Positions 34,417 to 44,219 of a stretch of DNA of 64,000 nucleotides are shown here, in pieces. The stretch is from the NCBI RefSeq assembly GCF_009858175.1, contig NZ_CP047393.1:3782001-3846000 (forward strand), in the 5' to 3' direction. The notes below the pieces were generated by a model. That model was not told the DNA's origin and searched no databases. It worked only from the letters and a program-made list of their open reading frames with translations. The stretch is from Pontibacillus sp. HMF3514. GTDB taxonomy: Bacteria; Bacillota; Bacilli; Bacillales; BH030062. The translations under genes and the position numbers were made by a program. Each line of letters begins with the position of its first letter. The first letter of the stretch is position 1.

Positions 34417-35364
34417 CTATTTATTTTTCCAATCTACAACTGGTTTATCAAGTTGAACCGGAACCCCGAGTTCATCAGCAGCTGCAAACATAAACTCTTT
34501 TCGGAAATAGAAGCTACGGTGGTGAACGATTTGGCCATTTTCAACTTCTTGATATTGAATATCATGAATCTCTGGACCGTTTTCGCCATCATAAAACACC
34601 ACAATAACGTTTCTTCCCCAAAGTTCACGCTCTTCAGCTCGGAATCCTGGAAGTCCAAATTTCATAGAACCAGATCTCATTTCATCCTTGGAATACTCGT
34701 TAAAGGCTAATGATGCTTCATTATGAGCTTCATCACTTAGCAAGGCCAGAACGCCATCTACATCCCCTTTGTTCAATGCTTTTAAGTATTTCTGAATTAC
34801 AGGATGTGTTGATGCATCTTCCTTCAAATCAAGTTTCACCCCTGTTTGCGGAGGTTGCTTTTTTAATTTTTCACGCATACGTCTTACATTTGAGTAAACA
34901 GCTCCAGGAGTTGTTCGTACAATACCTGCCACTTCCTTCGCCGTAAAAGAAAATACTTCCATGAGTAAAAAGACTGCGGATTGTCGAGGTGTAAAGAGTG
35001 TAACTAAATGTTGTAATGCTTCTTCAACATCTAGATTAGTGGAGTCTTCCACAGCAGGAATATCATCTTCCTTTAAATCACCTACTACGCGTTTCTCACG
35101 GCGACAATGATCAATCCAAGTTGTTGTAGCAATTCGATAAAGGTACGATTTAGGGTTAGTCGGATGCCAACGTTGATAAAAGCTACCAAATGCCTTCACC
35201 ATCGTTTCCTGATATAGATCTTCACCTTCCCAAGGGGAGCCTGTTAGATACCGACAATAGCTCCAAAGACTTTCACGACAATCTTCAATAATCATATTAA
35301 ACTCAGCTTTTAGCTCTCGAGACTTCTCATATAAGGAAAGCTCATCTTTATTTGAAACGACCAT
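34417..35364 (-). CDS. ECF-type sigma factor with C-terminal SnoaL/NTF2-like domain
   Basis: 315 residues. Region 2 (SLWSYCRYLTGSPWEGEDLYQETMVK family pattern) and region 4 (LTPRQ-like FTPRQSAVFLLMEVFSFTAKEVA) followed from ~residue 185 by an NTF2/SnoaL domain (VIQKYLKALNKGDVDGVLALL). Fused-domain ECF factors of this type usually lack a membrane anti-sigma factor and use the tail for control; no anti-sigma gene is adjacent here. The start follows AGGAGG. Target genes unknown. Confidence 0.87.
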   Translation of the reverse strand: MVVSNKDELSLYEKSRELKAEFNMIIEDCRESLWSYCRYLTGSPWEGEDLYQETMVKAFGSFYQRWHPTNPKSYLYRIATTTWIDHCRREKRVVGDLKEDDIPAVEDSTNLDVEEALQHLVTLFTPRQSAVFLLMEVFSFTAKEVAGIVRTTPGAVYSNVRRMREKLKKQPPQTGVKLDLKEDASTHPVIQKYLKALNKGDVDGVLALLSDEAHNEASLAFNEYSKDEMRSGSMKFGLPGFRAEERELWGRNVIVVFYDGENGPEIHDIQYQEVENGQIVHHRSFYFRKEFMFAAADELGVPVQLDKPVVDWKNK

Positions 35365-35454
35365 ACAATCCTCCTTATTTTCAACTTCATTATGTATAAC
35401 GATTAACGAATATAAAATTATACGCATTCAATAAATATTTTTTACAAACTCATT

Positions 35455-36048
35455 CTATCCTCTTATCACTAGGTCCGCTTTTTCAATAGGCTCTTCCGTT
35501 TGTACATAATAGCTCTCTGCTTTCCAGTATCGATTTTGAAACTTCTCTTTGTTCTTTTGTGACTCAATATCCTCACGAGAAAAACGGATATCCCTAGGAC
35601 AATCTAGATAAATAATCTTATCAAAGAACTTGCGCCACTCTTTACGTTGCAGAAATACACCCTCAATCAGCACCAATGTTGTATCAGATAATTTAATTTT
35701 ATGTATATGTTGTGTATCCAACCCTGAATCATAGTATGGAAGAGTTAGCTGTTGAGCAGACCGCAATGGTTTAAAAAAGTGTTCTCTTAACCAACCCACA
35801 TCCCATTGCAAATGGTAATACTCATACCATTCTTCATGTCCAGTTTGATACCGTTTAGACCGTTCAACGATATGGTTATCAATATGAAACAGATGAAAAG
35901 GAAGGTTCCTTTTAGAAAGTTGCTGACTAAGCTGTTTTACTAGAGTTGTCTTTCCAGATCTGCTTAGTCCATCAATCCCTATAATAAAACGCCCTTCAAT
36001 ATGATTTGGAAGTTGGTTCAATATTTGATGAATAGAATGCTTCAACAC
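35455..36048 (-). CDS. P-loop kinase, uridine-kinase-like
   Basis: About 197 residues with P-loop GLSRSGKTT, a lid-like Arg-rich segment and the hydrophobic strand LVLIEGVFL. Belongs to the nucleoside/small-molecule kinase group; substrate unknown. AAAGGGG lies before GTG/TTG codons at 36048/36045, favoured over ATG 36084, which has no ribosome site. It follows the sigma factor gene region in the same direction. Confidence 0.75.
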   Translation of the reverse strand: MLKHSIHQILNQLPNHIEGRFIIGIDGLSRSGKTTLVKQLSQQLSKRNLPFHLFHIDNHIVERSKRYQTGHEEWYEYYHLQWDVGWLREHFFKPLRSAQQLTLPYYDSGLDTQHIHKIKLSDTTLVLIEGVFLQRKEWRKFFDKIIYLDCPRDIRFSREDIESQKNKEKFQNRYWKAESYYVQTEEPIEKADLVIRG

Positions 36049-36191
36049 ACTGCCCCTTTTTTTATTAGTCAATGCATATAACAAATGAATCTTTCACTAT
36101 TTAGATTTAGCGTACGACTCTACAAATTCACGCTCACAGTAGAATTCTAGGTTTACGACGCTTTTTCCTTTGTCTGTTACTCCTAGAGGAT

Positions 36192-36221
36192 AAGAAAAAC
36201 CGAGCATTTTCGCTCGGTTTT
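36192..36221 (-). terminator. Terminator of the threonine aldolase gene
   Basis: ACCGAGC/GCTCGGT stem then TTTTCTT on the minus strand. Confidence 0.85.
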
Positions 36222-37245
36222 AGGCTTGTGTACATTTTTCTAATTGTTTTTTCACTTTATGGAGATCATCAGCTGAAACCTCTTTATTTGTCACCATACG
36301 AATTGTATATGGACCAAATGGAACAGCCAACACGCCTTGTTCTTTTAATTTTGCAAGAAACGTCTCAGCATTCATACCTGTTTCTTTTACATTAATAAGC
36401 ACGATGTTGGTTTCTACCTTTCCTTCTACTTCAAGTCCAGAAATAGAATTCACGCTTTCTGCTAGATTTTTCGCATGTTCATGATCTTCTACCAATCGGT
36501 CAACCATTTCATTTATTGCTATAAGCCCCGGAGCAGCAATCACCCCAGCTTGTCTCATACCTCCACCAAGTCTCTTCCTCCATTTTCGAGCTCGTTCAAT
36601 GAAAGATTTTGGTCCTACTAGTATGGATCCAACAGGTGCCCCTAACCCCTTCGACAAGCAAAATTGAACAGTGTCTGTTAGAGATGCGTATTCTTTCACA
36701 GGAATCCCCGTAGCGACTGATGCATTAAATATACGAGCTCCATCAAGGTGAATGGGAATATTATATCGCTGGCCTATTTCATAAATAGCCTTCATATTGT
36801 CCCAAGGTAGAATGGCGCCTCCAGCTTTGTTATGTGTATTCTCTAAACAAATTAAGCTCGTTTTTGGAAAATGGATATCATCTTTACGTATCGCTGCCTC
36901 CACATCTTCTGGACGCATCGCACCACGTTCTCCTTGAATCGTACGAGGCTGTACTCCAGCCAAGGCAGACATCGTGGCACCTTCATATAAGAATAGGTGA
37001 GCGTTCGCTTCCATAATAATTTCTTCCCCAGGGTTACAATGAGTTAAAACGGCAGCTTGGTTACCCTGCGTTCCACTGGTGACATAAAGAGCAGCCTCTT
37101 TCCCGAACATCTCTGCCGCACGTTCTTCTAATTGTTGTACGGTAGGATCCTCTTCAAAAACATCATCCCCTACTTCAGCATCAAAACCAGCTTGCCTCAT
37201 AGCTTGTGTAGGTTTGGTAACCGTATCACTTCGTAAATCAATCAT
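36220..37245 (-). CDS. ltaE: Low-specificity L-threonine aldolase
   Basis: PLP enzyme splitting threonine/allo-threonine to glycine and acetaldehyde. 341 residues, family length; N-terminal MIDLRSDTVTKPT, PLP Lys199 in LSKGLGAPVGS, and HLDGAR near 166. Own promoter region and terminator. Confidence 0.93.
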   Translation of the reverse strand: MIDLRSDTVTKPTQAMRQAGFDAEVGDDVFEEDPTVQQLEERAAEMFGKEAALYVTSGTQGNQAAVLTHCNPGEEIIMEANAHLFLYEGATMSALAGVQPRTIQGERGAMRPEDVEAAIRKDDIHFPKTSLICLENTHNKAGGAILPWDNMKAIYEIGQRYNIPIHLDGARIFNASVATGIPVKEYASLTDTVQFCLSKGLGAPVGSILVGPKSFIERARKWRKRLGGGMRQAGVIAAPGLIAINEMVDRLVEDHEHAKNLAESVNSISGLEVEGKVETNIVLINVKETGMNAETFLAKLKEQGVLAVPFGPYTIRMVTNKEVSADDLHKVKKQLEKCTQA

Positions 37246-37390
37246 CCTTATCCCCTCCTATGTATTGCCTTTATTCTACTAGAAGGAAGGGGTTTCAGAA
37301 AGCTTCAGCTTAATCTCGCCCCCCATATACCTTCTTAGATTAATATTAATAATTTCAGGGAATAAGTAAGGAGGTGAAGGGGGAGTAAAT

Positions 37391-38296
37391 ATGGCAGAAG
37401 AAAACACACATAACAATAATCAAAAAGAACACAATCATAACTTCGGTACCTCGATCGAATCCCGTTCTAACCCTGATCGTCCTAACAGACAATTTTACAT
37501 ACCCTCACAAATTGTGAGTGAGTTTGCTCAAAAAGGAAGAGATCACTTAGACCAGCCCTTTCGATCTCAGTTTTTATTAGCCTTAACGGCTGGATCGTTT
37601 ATGACCTTTGGTGCCGTTTTTTCGATATTACTTTCCATTGGAATTGATGCTAAAGGGCTTTATTATTTATTATCAGGCCTAGGATTCGCAACTGGTTATG
37701 CGATGGTTTTCATCTCAGGATCTGTATTATTAACCGAAATAAATGTGCTGTTACCGACGTACGTCTTTAATACACAGGTTATAACCCAACGGACCATTTT
37801 AAAGTTCTGGCTATCTGCTTATATTGGTAATATTATTGGTGCTCTATTTGTAGCGCTAATTATTCAATTATCTGGCTCCCTTTCAGATCCATTTTATATT
37901 GAGCTATCAAAGCTTTTAGATAAAAAAATGAAATTTTTGGATCACGGTAGTGTTTTGGGATGGTTTCAGATTTTAGTTTCAGGTATCATGGCTAACTGGC
38001 TAATCGGTATGGCAGCCTTTTTAACGACGGCTGCTCGAGACATTACAGGCAAAATTATTGGTACAACCCTTCCTGTTATCCTTTTCGTTGCTGGTAACTT
38101 CCAACACAGTGCAGCAAATATGGGGTATTTCAGTATGGGTACGATCGCAACGAATAAATATAGTTGGTATGAGTTTTTATTCATGAACATCATCCCCGCC
38201 AGTATCGGAAACATCATAGGAGGCGCTTTACTAGTTTCCCTCTTATTCTCTTACGCATATAAAGACGATATCAAATCTGCAATAGACCAATCGTAA
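37391..38296 (+). CDS. Formate/nitrite transporter family channel (FNT)
   Basis: 301 residues: ~70-residue hydrophilic, Asn/His-rich N-terminus then six membrane helices. The channel histidine is present in NFQHSAANM. Family members pass formate, nitrite, lactate or hydrosulfide. A formate role is attractive because a formate dehydrogenase lies 15 kb away, but this is only association. Confidence 0.88.
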   Translation: MAEENTHNNNQKEHNHNFGTSIESRSNPDRPNRQFYIPSQIVSEFAQKGRDHLDQPFRSQFLLALTAGSFMTFGAVFSILLSIGIDAKGLYYLLSGLGFATGYAMVFISGSVLLTEINVLLPTYVFNTQVITQRTILKFWLSAYIGNIIGALFVALIIQLSGSLSDPFYIELSKLLDKKMKFLDHGSVLGWFQILVSGIMANWLIGMAAFLTTAARDITGKIIGTTLPVILFVAGNFQHSAANMGYFSMGTIATNKYSWYEFLFMNIIPASIGNIIGGALLVSLLFSYAYKDDIKSAIDQS

Positions 38297-38325
38297 AAGC
38301 TCCTTTTTAAGGGGCTTTTTTTATT
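38296..38325 (+). terminator. Terminator after FNT gene
   Basis: AGCTCC/GGGGCT stem with seven T. Confidence 0.75.
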
Positions 38326-38358
38326 GTGATTGTCGAGATTAGAGAATTGTTCAGTAAT

Positions 38359-38893
38359 ATGGCAGGATTGTTGAAGACTTGAAACTGAGAGGAGTCCGTT
38401 GCTGTTGGGTAATTTGTTACGGTCAGTGAAACGGCAAGCCTGTTGTGGAAGACAAGCCGAGCCTCCTCGTTCCTGCGGGGTCTCGTCTTGCCTTTGCTAC
38501 CACGACAGTTTGCCGTTTCCTTCCCTCCACGCGATTATGGAAACTAACGGACCATAATTTGGATATCCCACGTCATGTTGGTTGGAAATCATATTCAGAG
38601 AAGTTGTTCAGAGCCTTGTCATGATAGGGTAATACTACCTGGAATCAGAACAACTCATCCCTGAACTAAGGCGGTTCCGTTAATCTCCATTCTGCTAAGG
38701 CGGGCTGTGGAACGGGTTGACTCCTCCGGTAGAAAGGGCGAGCGAGATCCCGCAGGAACGAAGTGACGAGGAAGCTCGATCGGTCTTCCGGGGAAAGCAA
38801 CCCGTTCCACAGCCCGCCGATCTGCACAAAAGCAACGGAACCATACGCACATTATCTCGATTCCAAGTCTTCAAGATAAGGGGGCTATAATGG
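38359..38893. repeat. Composite palindromic repeat, copy 3 (type 1)
   Basis: Near-identical to copy 1 from ATGGCAGGATTG through unit A, the spacer and unit B, ending AGATAAGGGGGCT. Same AAACGGCAA/TTGCCGTTT and GGGCTGTGGAACGGG/CCCGTTCCACAGCCC stems. The high similarity across ~500 bp implies recent spread or gene conversion. Confidence 0.85.
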
Positions 38894-39040
38894 AGCAAGA
38901 AAGAATTCACAGTCATTTCCCCCTTACCTCAGCGTTATGACTAAAATATTTCATTAGATTATCACCCAAAAGCTTAACTAAATGAGTGGCAAGCGCATAA
39001 GATAATACAAAATATTCAGATAATTAGAGGTGATTCTATT

Positions 39041-39484
39041 ATGCTGTCCGTTCAAATGTTAAAGCCGTTTTATGTAAAGCAAGAAGTTGATCGAATTCGC
39101 ATTATGCTAGCTTACCAGTACTTCTCTATTCATATCGATGATAAACTCTACCATTTTGTCCCCGTTGAAGGACGTGAAATCTCCATCAATCGAGACACGA
39201 AACAAATCGAAAACACAAAAGATGTGCTGGTCTTTCAAAACGGAAAACATATGATTCAAATTTCGATTCTTGAGCTAATGGATCTTCCTGACTTTTTAAC
39301 CCATGTGAATTCGATTGCGCATCGTTACTTAAAGAAGAAAAAGCCTGTGAATCTAACGAAAGTGGATCGAGTTATTCATGAGCTGGAAATGCAAAACGCC
39401 AAAAGGTTAATTGATGAAGCTTTAGATAAGAGAGAGACAAAAAAGTTTCATGACCTTGTTTGGTATATAAAAGAGAACTTTTAA
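39041..39484 (+). CDS. IDEAL-domain protein
   Basis: 147 residues; the C-terminal ~35 residues (AKRLIDEALDKRETKKFHDL) are the IDEAL domain, named for that motif and found in small Bacillaceae regulators. The N-terminal 110 residues are of unknown fold. Ribosome site GAGGTGA. Function unknown. Confidence 0.8.
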   Translation: MLSVQMLKPFYVKQEVDRIRIMLAYQYFSIHIDDKLYHFVPVEGREISINRDTKQIENTKDVLVFQNGKHMIQISILELMDLPDFLTHVNSIAHRYLKKKKPVNLTKVDRVIHELEMQNAKRLIDEALDKRETKKFHDLVWYIKENF

Positions 39485-39493
39485 GCGAAAATA

Positions 39494-39530
39494 AAAAGCC
39501 TCGCTATGTTAGCAAGGCTTCTCGTTATTA
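39494..39530 (+). terminator. Terminator after IDEAL-domain gene
   Basis: AAGCCTCGCTA/TAGCAAGGCTT hairpin with short T-rich tail; may act in both directions. Confidence 0.65.
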
Positions 39531-39544
39531 ATGTTCTAACTTCA

Positions 39545-39838
39545 TTATAGGTTTTCCAACTCAACAACATTTCGTTGTTCATTAAATCGATTCACTGTTT
39601 TAACCTTAAATGTCATCTCATGGGATTCATTTTCCTGTGTAGTGAAAGTCATTTCTACAGGCTTGTCTTCCTCTTTTCGTTCGTCAAACATTTCTTGTTG
39701 TTCAACATTGTGTAGCGTTAGTTCACAATGTCTCTTACCATCTACTTGTGTCACCACGTAAGTGCCGTGTGCAAATCGAATAGGTTCCCCACTTTGTTTC
39801 ATATATACGTCTTTAAGTTCTTTATCTATAGCTGCCAT
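39545..39838 (-). CDS. Hypothetical protein, 97 residues
   Basis: Soluble, highly charged, beta-rich pattern; no family recognised. Strong ribosome site (AAAGGAGAGG). Confidence 0.6.
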   Translation of the reverse strand: MAAIDKELKDVYMKQSGEPIRFAHGTYVVTQVDGKRHCELTLHNVEQQEMFDERKEEDKPVEMTFTTQENESHEMTFKVKTVNRFNEQRNVVELENL

Positions 39839-39995
39839 ATGAACCTCTCCTTTAATAGGGTTTACTTAGTCCATAAACGTTTTTCAAGATCTTTAAACCC
39901 CTTTTCACCAATTTCATGAATATAGCAACACATTCGCACTTCTCCATAAACCCTTCCATACAATGTAGAAACCACTTATGTTTGGAGGGGAAATC

Positions 39996-40724
39996 GTGAA
40001 TGCTTCGCGTTATTTTCATAAAGAATTAGCTCTTTTTCTTATTGATTTATGCAGACTAACCTATGTTCAATATAAGACAAATGGACAATTTCAAATTCCA
40101 AAAGGCTTCCAACTAATTAAACAATTCAAGGCACGTTCTTTACACTCTCGGGAATGGTTTGGTTTCATCTTAGAATCACCTGATTCAGTTTTGATTGCCT
40201 TTCGAGGTACTCAATCTGACCCGGACTGGGTGTCAGATGCCCAGGTTTTCCAACGACCCTACCCATATGTCCCAAATAGTGGTTTAGTCCATGACGGGTT
40301 CCTATCGATATATGATTCCTGTCGCGATGAAATCATGAAAGCTTATGAGACAATACCTTCTTATAAAAAACTATACATTACAGGACACAGCTTGGGTGGA
40401 GCACTAGCTACACTCCATGCACTCGATGCTACAGTAAATACCGAATTCACCCAAGTTGTGATGTACAATTATGGCAGTCCACGTGTAGGAGATACATCAT
40501 TCAAACGCGTCTTCCGCTCTAATGTTCCCATTAGTATTCGTTTTGTTAACTTCTATGATCTCGTACCGAAACTCCCTACCCCTATTATTAAATCCTTTCT
40601 GTTGAAAAAGACAATTTATTATAATCATGTTCCTACTCCTATGAAGTTCGCGATTCAAAATGAGAGTGTACGGGAGAACCATTCACTGGATACCTATGAA
40701 GAAGGTGTGAGGACCTTTCCTTAA
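39996..40724 (+). CDS. Class 3 lipase family protein
   Basis: 242 residues, alpha/beta hydrolase with GHSLGGALATL (nucleophile Ser132) and the oxyanion segment AFRGTQSDPDW. No signal peptide, so probably cytosolic or membrane-associated. A GTG start is chosen because GGAGGGG is five bases upstream; the earlier ATG overlaps that ribosome site. Confidence 0.85.
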   Translation: MNASRYFHKELALFLIDLCRLTYVQYKTNGQFQIPKGFQLIKQFKARSLHSREWFGFILESPDSVLIAFRGTQSDPDWVSDAQVFQRPYPYVPNSGLVHDGFLSIYDSCRDEIMKAYETIPSYKKLYITGHSLGGALATLHALDATVNTEFTQVVMYNYGSPRVGDTSFKRVFRSNVPISIRFVNFYDLVPKLPTPIIKSFLLKKTIYYNHVPTPMKFAIQNESVRENHSLDTYEEGVRTFP

Positions 40725-40756
40725 TGGTTAAATGGCTACAAGTGGGTGAGCATAAA

Positions 40757-40790
40757 AATGCCTGCCCCAACACCTTGGGACAGGCACTTC
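40757..40790. terminator. Bidirectional terminator lipase/helD
   Basis: TGCCTGCCCCAA/TTGGGACAGGCA stem between convergent genes. Confidence 0.75.
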
Positions 40791-40797
40791 TCTAATA

Positions 40798-43086
40798 TTA
40801 CTCAATAAATCTTGTCACTTTACCCAGTGAGAATAAATGCAGTTCATGCATTGGTCTCGTACAGGCAGTGTAAAAGAGGTTTCGTTCAATTTCCTGATGA
40901 TATTCTTCATCTGATGCGTTATAAATCATAACCGCATCGAACTCGATCCCTTTTGCGAGGTATGCCGGAATCAGGATTAACCCTTTTTCAAACGTATAGG
41001 TATCCTTATCCATCAAACGGATATCGACATCATGCTTCAACCGTTCATACGCTTCCCGTGCTTCCTTTGCAGTCTTACAAATAACAGCTACTGTATCATA
41101 AGACTCTTCTTCCAAATCACGAATTTTTTCAATTACAGCATCCGTATGCTCTGCCCAATCTTCTGACACTGTAACAGTAGGGACATCTCCTTCCCTATTA
41201 AATGGCTCAATATCTTCGCCACCCGGCACAATGTTTTTTGTAAATTCAATGATCGGTCTAGTCGAGCGATAACTTCTTAAAAGTGTCATCTTCTCCATCT
41301 TTTCATCTTGATACAATTCTTCTGAAAGTGGAGTTGGGGCATTCAAATTGTGTGCGTAAATAGCCTGGTTGTAGTCTCCTAAAATGGTCATTCGCGCATT
41401 TGGGAAAAGCTGCTTGAAAAACTCAAGTTGGAATGGTGAATAATCCTGAGCTTCATCTAAAAACAGGTAGCGCGTTTTATTGTAGGAGTGAATCCCTTTT
41501 AACTGATCTTCTAAATATAAGAATGGTGTTACATCTTCGTGATATAGAAGGTTGGTTTGAAGTTGCTCATTCGATTGGTCTGCTATGGCCTTCCAGCTTC
41601 CATGATCAACATCTTGATTTCGAGTAAAGAGCTGACGATAGATTGCGGTCATGTTAATAAATTGGAAGTCCTTAATCTTACGTTTGATAGGTTTCATGTA
41701 CTTGTTCACAATCGCTTTTGCCAGGATTGCCTGTTCACGAATGTAGTCATCAAAGCGGTCCTCATTTTCACGACCTTCTTGTACTTTATGGTAAATCTTC
41801 AAATAATCCTCTTTGCTCAGCATTTCAATTTCTTCTTCAACCCAGTCCTCATCACGTTCTTTTCGCGAGAAAGCCTCTAAGCGTTTAAGGATCCACGCTG
41901 CTACCATTTCAATACGATTGGGAATCGTAATGTAATCCTCTAGGCCATAAAAATACTCATGGATCTCATGGGCAGAAACAATGGTTTTGCCCCGGAATTT
42001 TACATTACGAAAGATCATGCCTTCTTGCTCAAGGTCTTGTGCATAGGTATCAATGACATCTTTATAAGCCAGACTCGCTTTGAAACGGATTCCTTGCAGT
42101 CTGATATGATAATGGTCATCTTGCTTAGCTGTTAGTAAGTACTCAAGTTGCGTAAAGGCATCTTCAAAATCAATGCGACCTTCAAGACGTTTATCCATAT
42201 ACTCCTGGAAAGTCGTTTGATCCATGTTTTCCTCACCCAACTCAGGTAATACGTTTGCTACATAACTATTAAACATCGGGTTTGGCGAAAATAACATCAT
42301 TTGATCTGCGTCAATTTTCCCTCGATATTGGTATAAAAGGTACGCTACACGCTGAAGTGCTGCAGAGGTTTTTCCACTTCCTGCTACACCTTGCACAACC
42401 ACATACTTACTCTTGTCATAACGAATAATTTGGTTTTGTTCTTTTTGAATTGTTGCTACAATGCTTTTCATTTGAGTGTTGGCGTTATTGCCAAGCACTT
42501 CCTGAAGAAGTTCATCCATGATTGTAACCCCAGTATCAAAAAGACCTTTCAGATCACCATCTCTAATAATAAACTGACGCTTTAACTCCATCTCACCTTC
42601 AATTGTTCCTTCAGGTGTTTTGTACTCTGCTGGTCCTGGTGAGTAATCGTAATATAGACTTGATATAGGGGCGCGCCAATCATAGATCAAAAAATCTTCA
42701 TCATTTTGATCCATTAAGGAACCTACTCCTATATAAATTTCTTCCGCTGTCTTATCCCCACCTTCACGAAAGTCAACACGACCGAAATAAGGGTTTTTCT
42801 GCATACGCTGTAAGGTTTTTAATTGATCATAAAAGTGCTTATGACTTCGTTCACGCTCTCCTAAAAGCTCAGCTTGCTGCTTCAGGCTGTTCACGGTTTC
42901 AACGACATCATCGTGCTCATCTAGGTTGACAGTTACATCTTCCCAGAAGTTTTCCCGAAGTCCGATGACCTCGCCTTTTACGTCACCAACTTTTTCTCTT
43001 AATTTTTCTTTTTTATATTCAATTTCATCTAATACGTTGTTGATCCGTTGCTGTTCCAACTGCCAATCTTCATGCTTCTCCGTCAC
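40798..43086 (-). CDS. helD: RNA polymerase recycling ATPase HelD (UvrD-like)
   Basis: Motor that binds RNA polymerase and removes stalled complexes. 762 residues: N-terminal coiled-coil arm (~1-80), Walker A GVAGSGKT (233-240), further superfamily 1 helicase motifs including the Walker B-type FLDEAQDYS and the QAIYAHN stretch. Length matches B. subtilis HelD. GTG start preceded by AGGGGTGATG. Confidence 0.92.
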   Translation of the reverse strand: MTEKHEDWQLEQQRINNVLDEIEYKKEKLREKVGDVKGEVIGLRENFWEDVTVNLDEHDDVVETVNSLKQQAELLGERERSHKHFYDQLKTLQRMQKNPYFGRVDFREGGDKTAEEIYIGVGSLMDQNDEDFLIYDWRAPISSLYYDYSPGPAEYKTPEGTIEGEMELKRQFIIRDGDLKGLFDTGVTIMDELLQEVLGNNANTQMKSIVATIQKEQNQIIRYDKSKYVVVQGVAGSGKTSAALQRVAYLLYQYRGKIDADQMMLFSPNPMFNSYVANVLPELGEENMDQTTFQEYMDKRLEGRIDFEDAFTQLEYLLTAKQDDHYHIRLQGIRFKASLAYKDVIDTYAQDLEQEGMIFRNVKFRGKTIVSAHEIHEYFYGLEDYITIPNRIEMVAAWILKRLEAFSRKERDEDWVEEEIEMLSKEDYLKIYHKVQEGRENEDRFDDYIREQAILAKAIVNKYMKPIKRKIKDFQFINMTAIYRQLFTRNQDVDHGSWKAIADQSNEQLQTNLLYHEDVTPFLYLEDQLKGIHSYNKTRYLFLDEAQDYSPFQLEFFKQLFPNARMTILGDYNQAIYAHNLNAPTPLSEELYQDEKMEKMTLLRSYRSTRPIIEFTKNIVPGGEDIEPFNREGDVPTVTVSEDWAEHTDAVIEKIRDLEEESYDTVAVICKTAKEAREAYERLKHDVDIRLMDKDTYTFEKGLILIPAYLAKGIEFDAVMIYNASDEEYHQEIERNLFYTACTRPMHELHLFSLGKVTRFIE

Positions 43087-43239
43087 CGCATCATCACCCC
43101 TGTAGGATTTGATCTATATTATTTGACATTTGGATTTCACTCATGTAAAATTAATATTGGATAGATATAATTTAAATAAGCAAAACCGCTATACATAGGT
43201 TTAAAGTGTACCATGATTATTCATGTTTATCAAGCATTT

Positions 43240-43273
43240 TAGCACGGTTCTCGTTTGAGAATCGTGCTTTTTA
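43240..43273 (+). terminator. Stand-alone terminator upstream of sspH
   Basis: AGCACGGTTCTC/GAGAATCGTGCT stem and T run on the plus strand. No plus-strand gene precedes it (helD points away), so it would end a short non-coding transcript. Confidence 0.65.
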
Positions 43274-43285
43274 ATGCGCTTTAGA

Positions 43286-43316
43286 CGCATAACCCATAAC
43301 CTCTCTCCTCATAATA
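43286..43316 (+). promoter_or_regulatory. Candidate SigG/SigF promoter of sspH
   Basis: CGCATA (-35 region), 18-bp spacer, CATAATA (-10, consensus CATACTA). Fits forespore expression of an SASP gene. Confidence 0.45.
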
Positions 43317-43346
43317 AGATCAACTCATCTTAAGGAGGTTATTCAC

Positions 43347-43535
43347 ATGGAAAAACGACGAGCAAAAGAAGTTTCAGAATCCCCTATTATGGCAAACGTT
43401 TCTCATAATGGAACACCAGTTTATATACAACATGTGGATGAAACAAGAGAAAATGCACGTGTCTTCCCATTAGATCATCCCGAACAAGAGCAGGATGTTC
43501 CGCTTCGTGAATTGAAAGAAGATTATAAGGGTTAA
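43347..43535 (+). CDS. sspH: H-type small acid-soluble spore protein
   Basis: 62 residues: MEKRRAKEVSESPIMANVSH...GTPVYIQHVDE, the conserved SspH core. Minor forespore protein of unclear function. Ribosome site AAGGAGG. A paralogue is at 58,107. Confidence 0.9.
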   Translation: MEKRRAKEVSESPIMANVSHNGTPVYIQHVDETRENARVFPLDHPEQEQDVPLRELKEDYKG

Positions 43536-43542
43536 CATCTGA

Positions 43543-43570
43543 AAGCCAGTGAATGCAGGTCACTGGCTTA
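43543..43570 (+). terminator. Terminator-like hairpin after sspH
   Basis: AGCCAGTGA/TCACTGGCT stem; T run poor. Confidence 0.55.
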
Positions 43571-43641
43571 TCCTTGTGTGAATGATTTCTTTCTTATTAG
43601 GAAAACCTCTCTAAAGACAACCTTTTAAGCGAGGGACTATA

Positions 43642-44163
43642 ATGACGGCAGTTCTTTCAATATCCTTATTCATCGTAGCCATGTTGACGAAAAGTTGGCA
43701 ATCATTTCATAAGTACCATTCCACTATTTTGTATGTTGCATTAATGAATTTATTATATAACTTTATTTGTGCCAATTATTATTTATGGAGATGGAAGTCA
43801 GAAATATTTAGCAATCATCAAACGGTGGGGTTCTTTCTCACTTTCCTTTTCTTACCTTCCATTGTTATTCTTTTTTTGCACTTCTATCCTTTCAAACAAG
43901 GCTCACCATATGTTTATATATTTTTATGGGCTTCAGGCCTTTGGGTATGGGAAATCATTTATGTCCATATTTTTCATAGGTTATCTTATAATTATGGATG
44001 GTCGATTTGGTGGTCCGCGCTATTTTACATCGTCATGTTCCCTATGATTGTCTTGCATTCAAAACGTCCAATTATCGCATATGGTTTATCCATTATCATC
44101 ATAATCATATTAATTAAAATCTTTAACATTCCAATACAAACTCCGGTAGATTTACGCTCATAA
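43642..44163 (+). CDS. CBO0543-like membrane protein
   Basis: 173 residues, five or six membrane helices, resembling the CBO0543 family of Firmicutes membrane proteins (YYLWRW and WEIIYVHIFHRLSY segments). No function known. Confidence 0.7.
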   Translation: MTAVLSISLFIVAMLTKSWQSFHKYHSTILYVALMNLLYNFICANYYLWRWKSEIFSNHQTVGFFLTFLFLPSIVILFLHFYPFKQGSPYVYIFLWASGLWVWEIIYVHIFHRLSYNYGWSIWWSALFYIVMFPMIVLHSKRPIIAYGLSIIIIIILIKIFNIPIQTPVDLRS

Positions 44164-44181
44164 AATAGAAGTTCATATATG

Positions 44182-44212
44182 AAAAAATCCCTTAATAAGG
44201 GATCTTTCTTAT
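44182..44212. terminator. Terminator between membrane protein and ABC exporter genes
   Basis: ATCCCTTA/TAAGGGAT hairpin between convergent genes. Confidence 0.7.
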
Positions 44213-44219
44213 CTCGAGA

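Noticed and set aside
34399-34946. Plus-strand frames of 78-103 residues
   Set aside because: They are antisense shadows of the sigma-factor gene.
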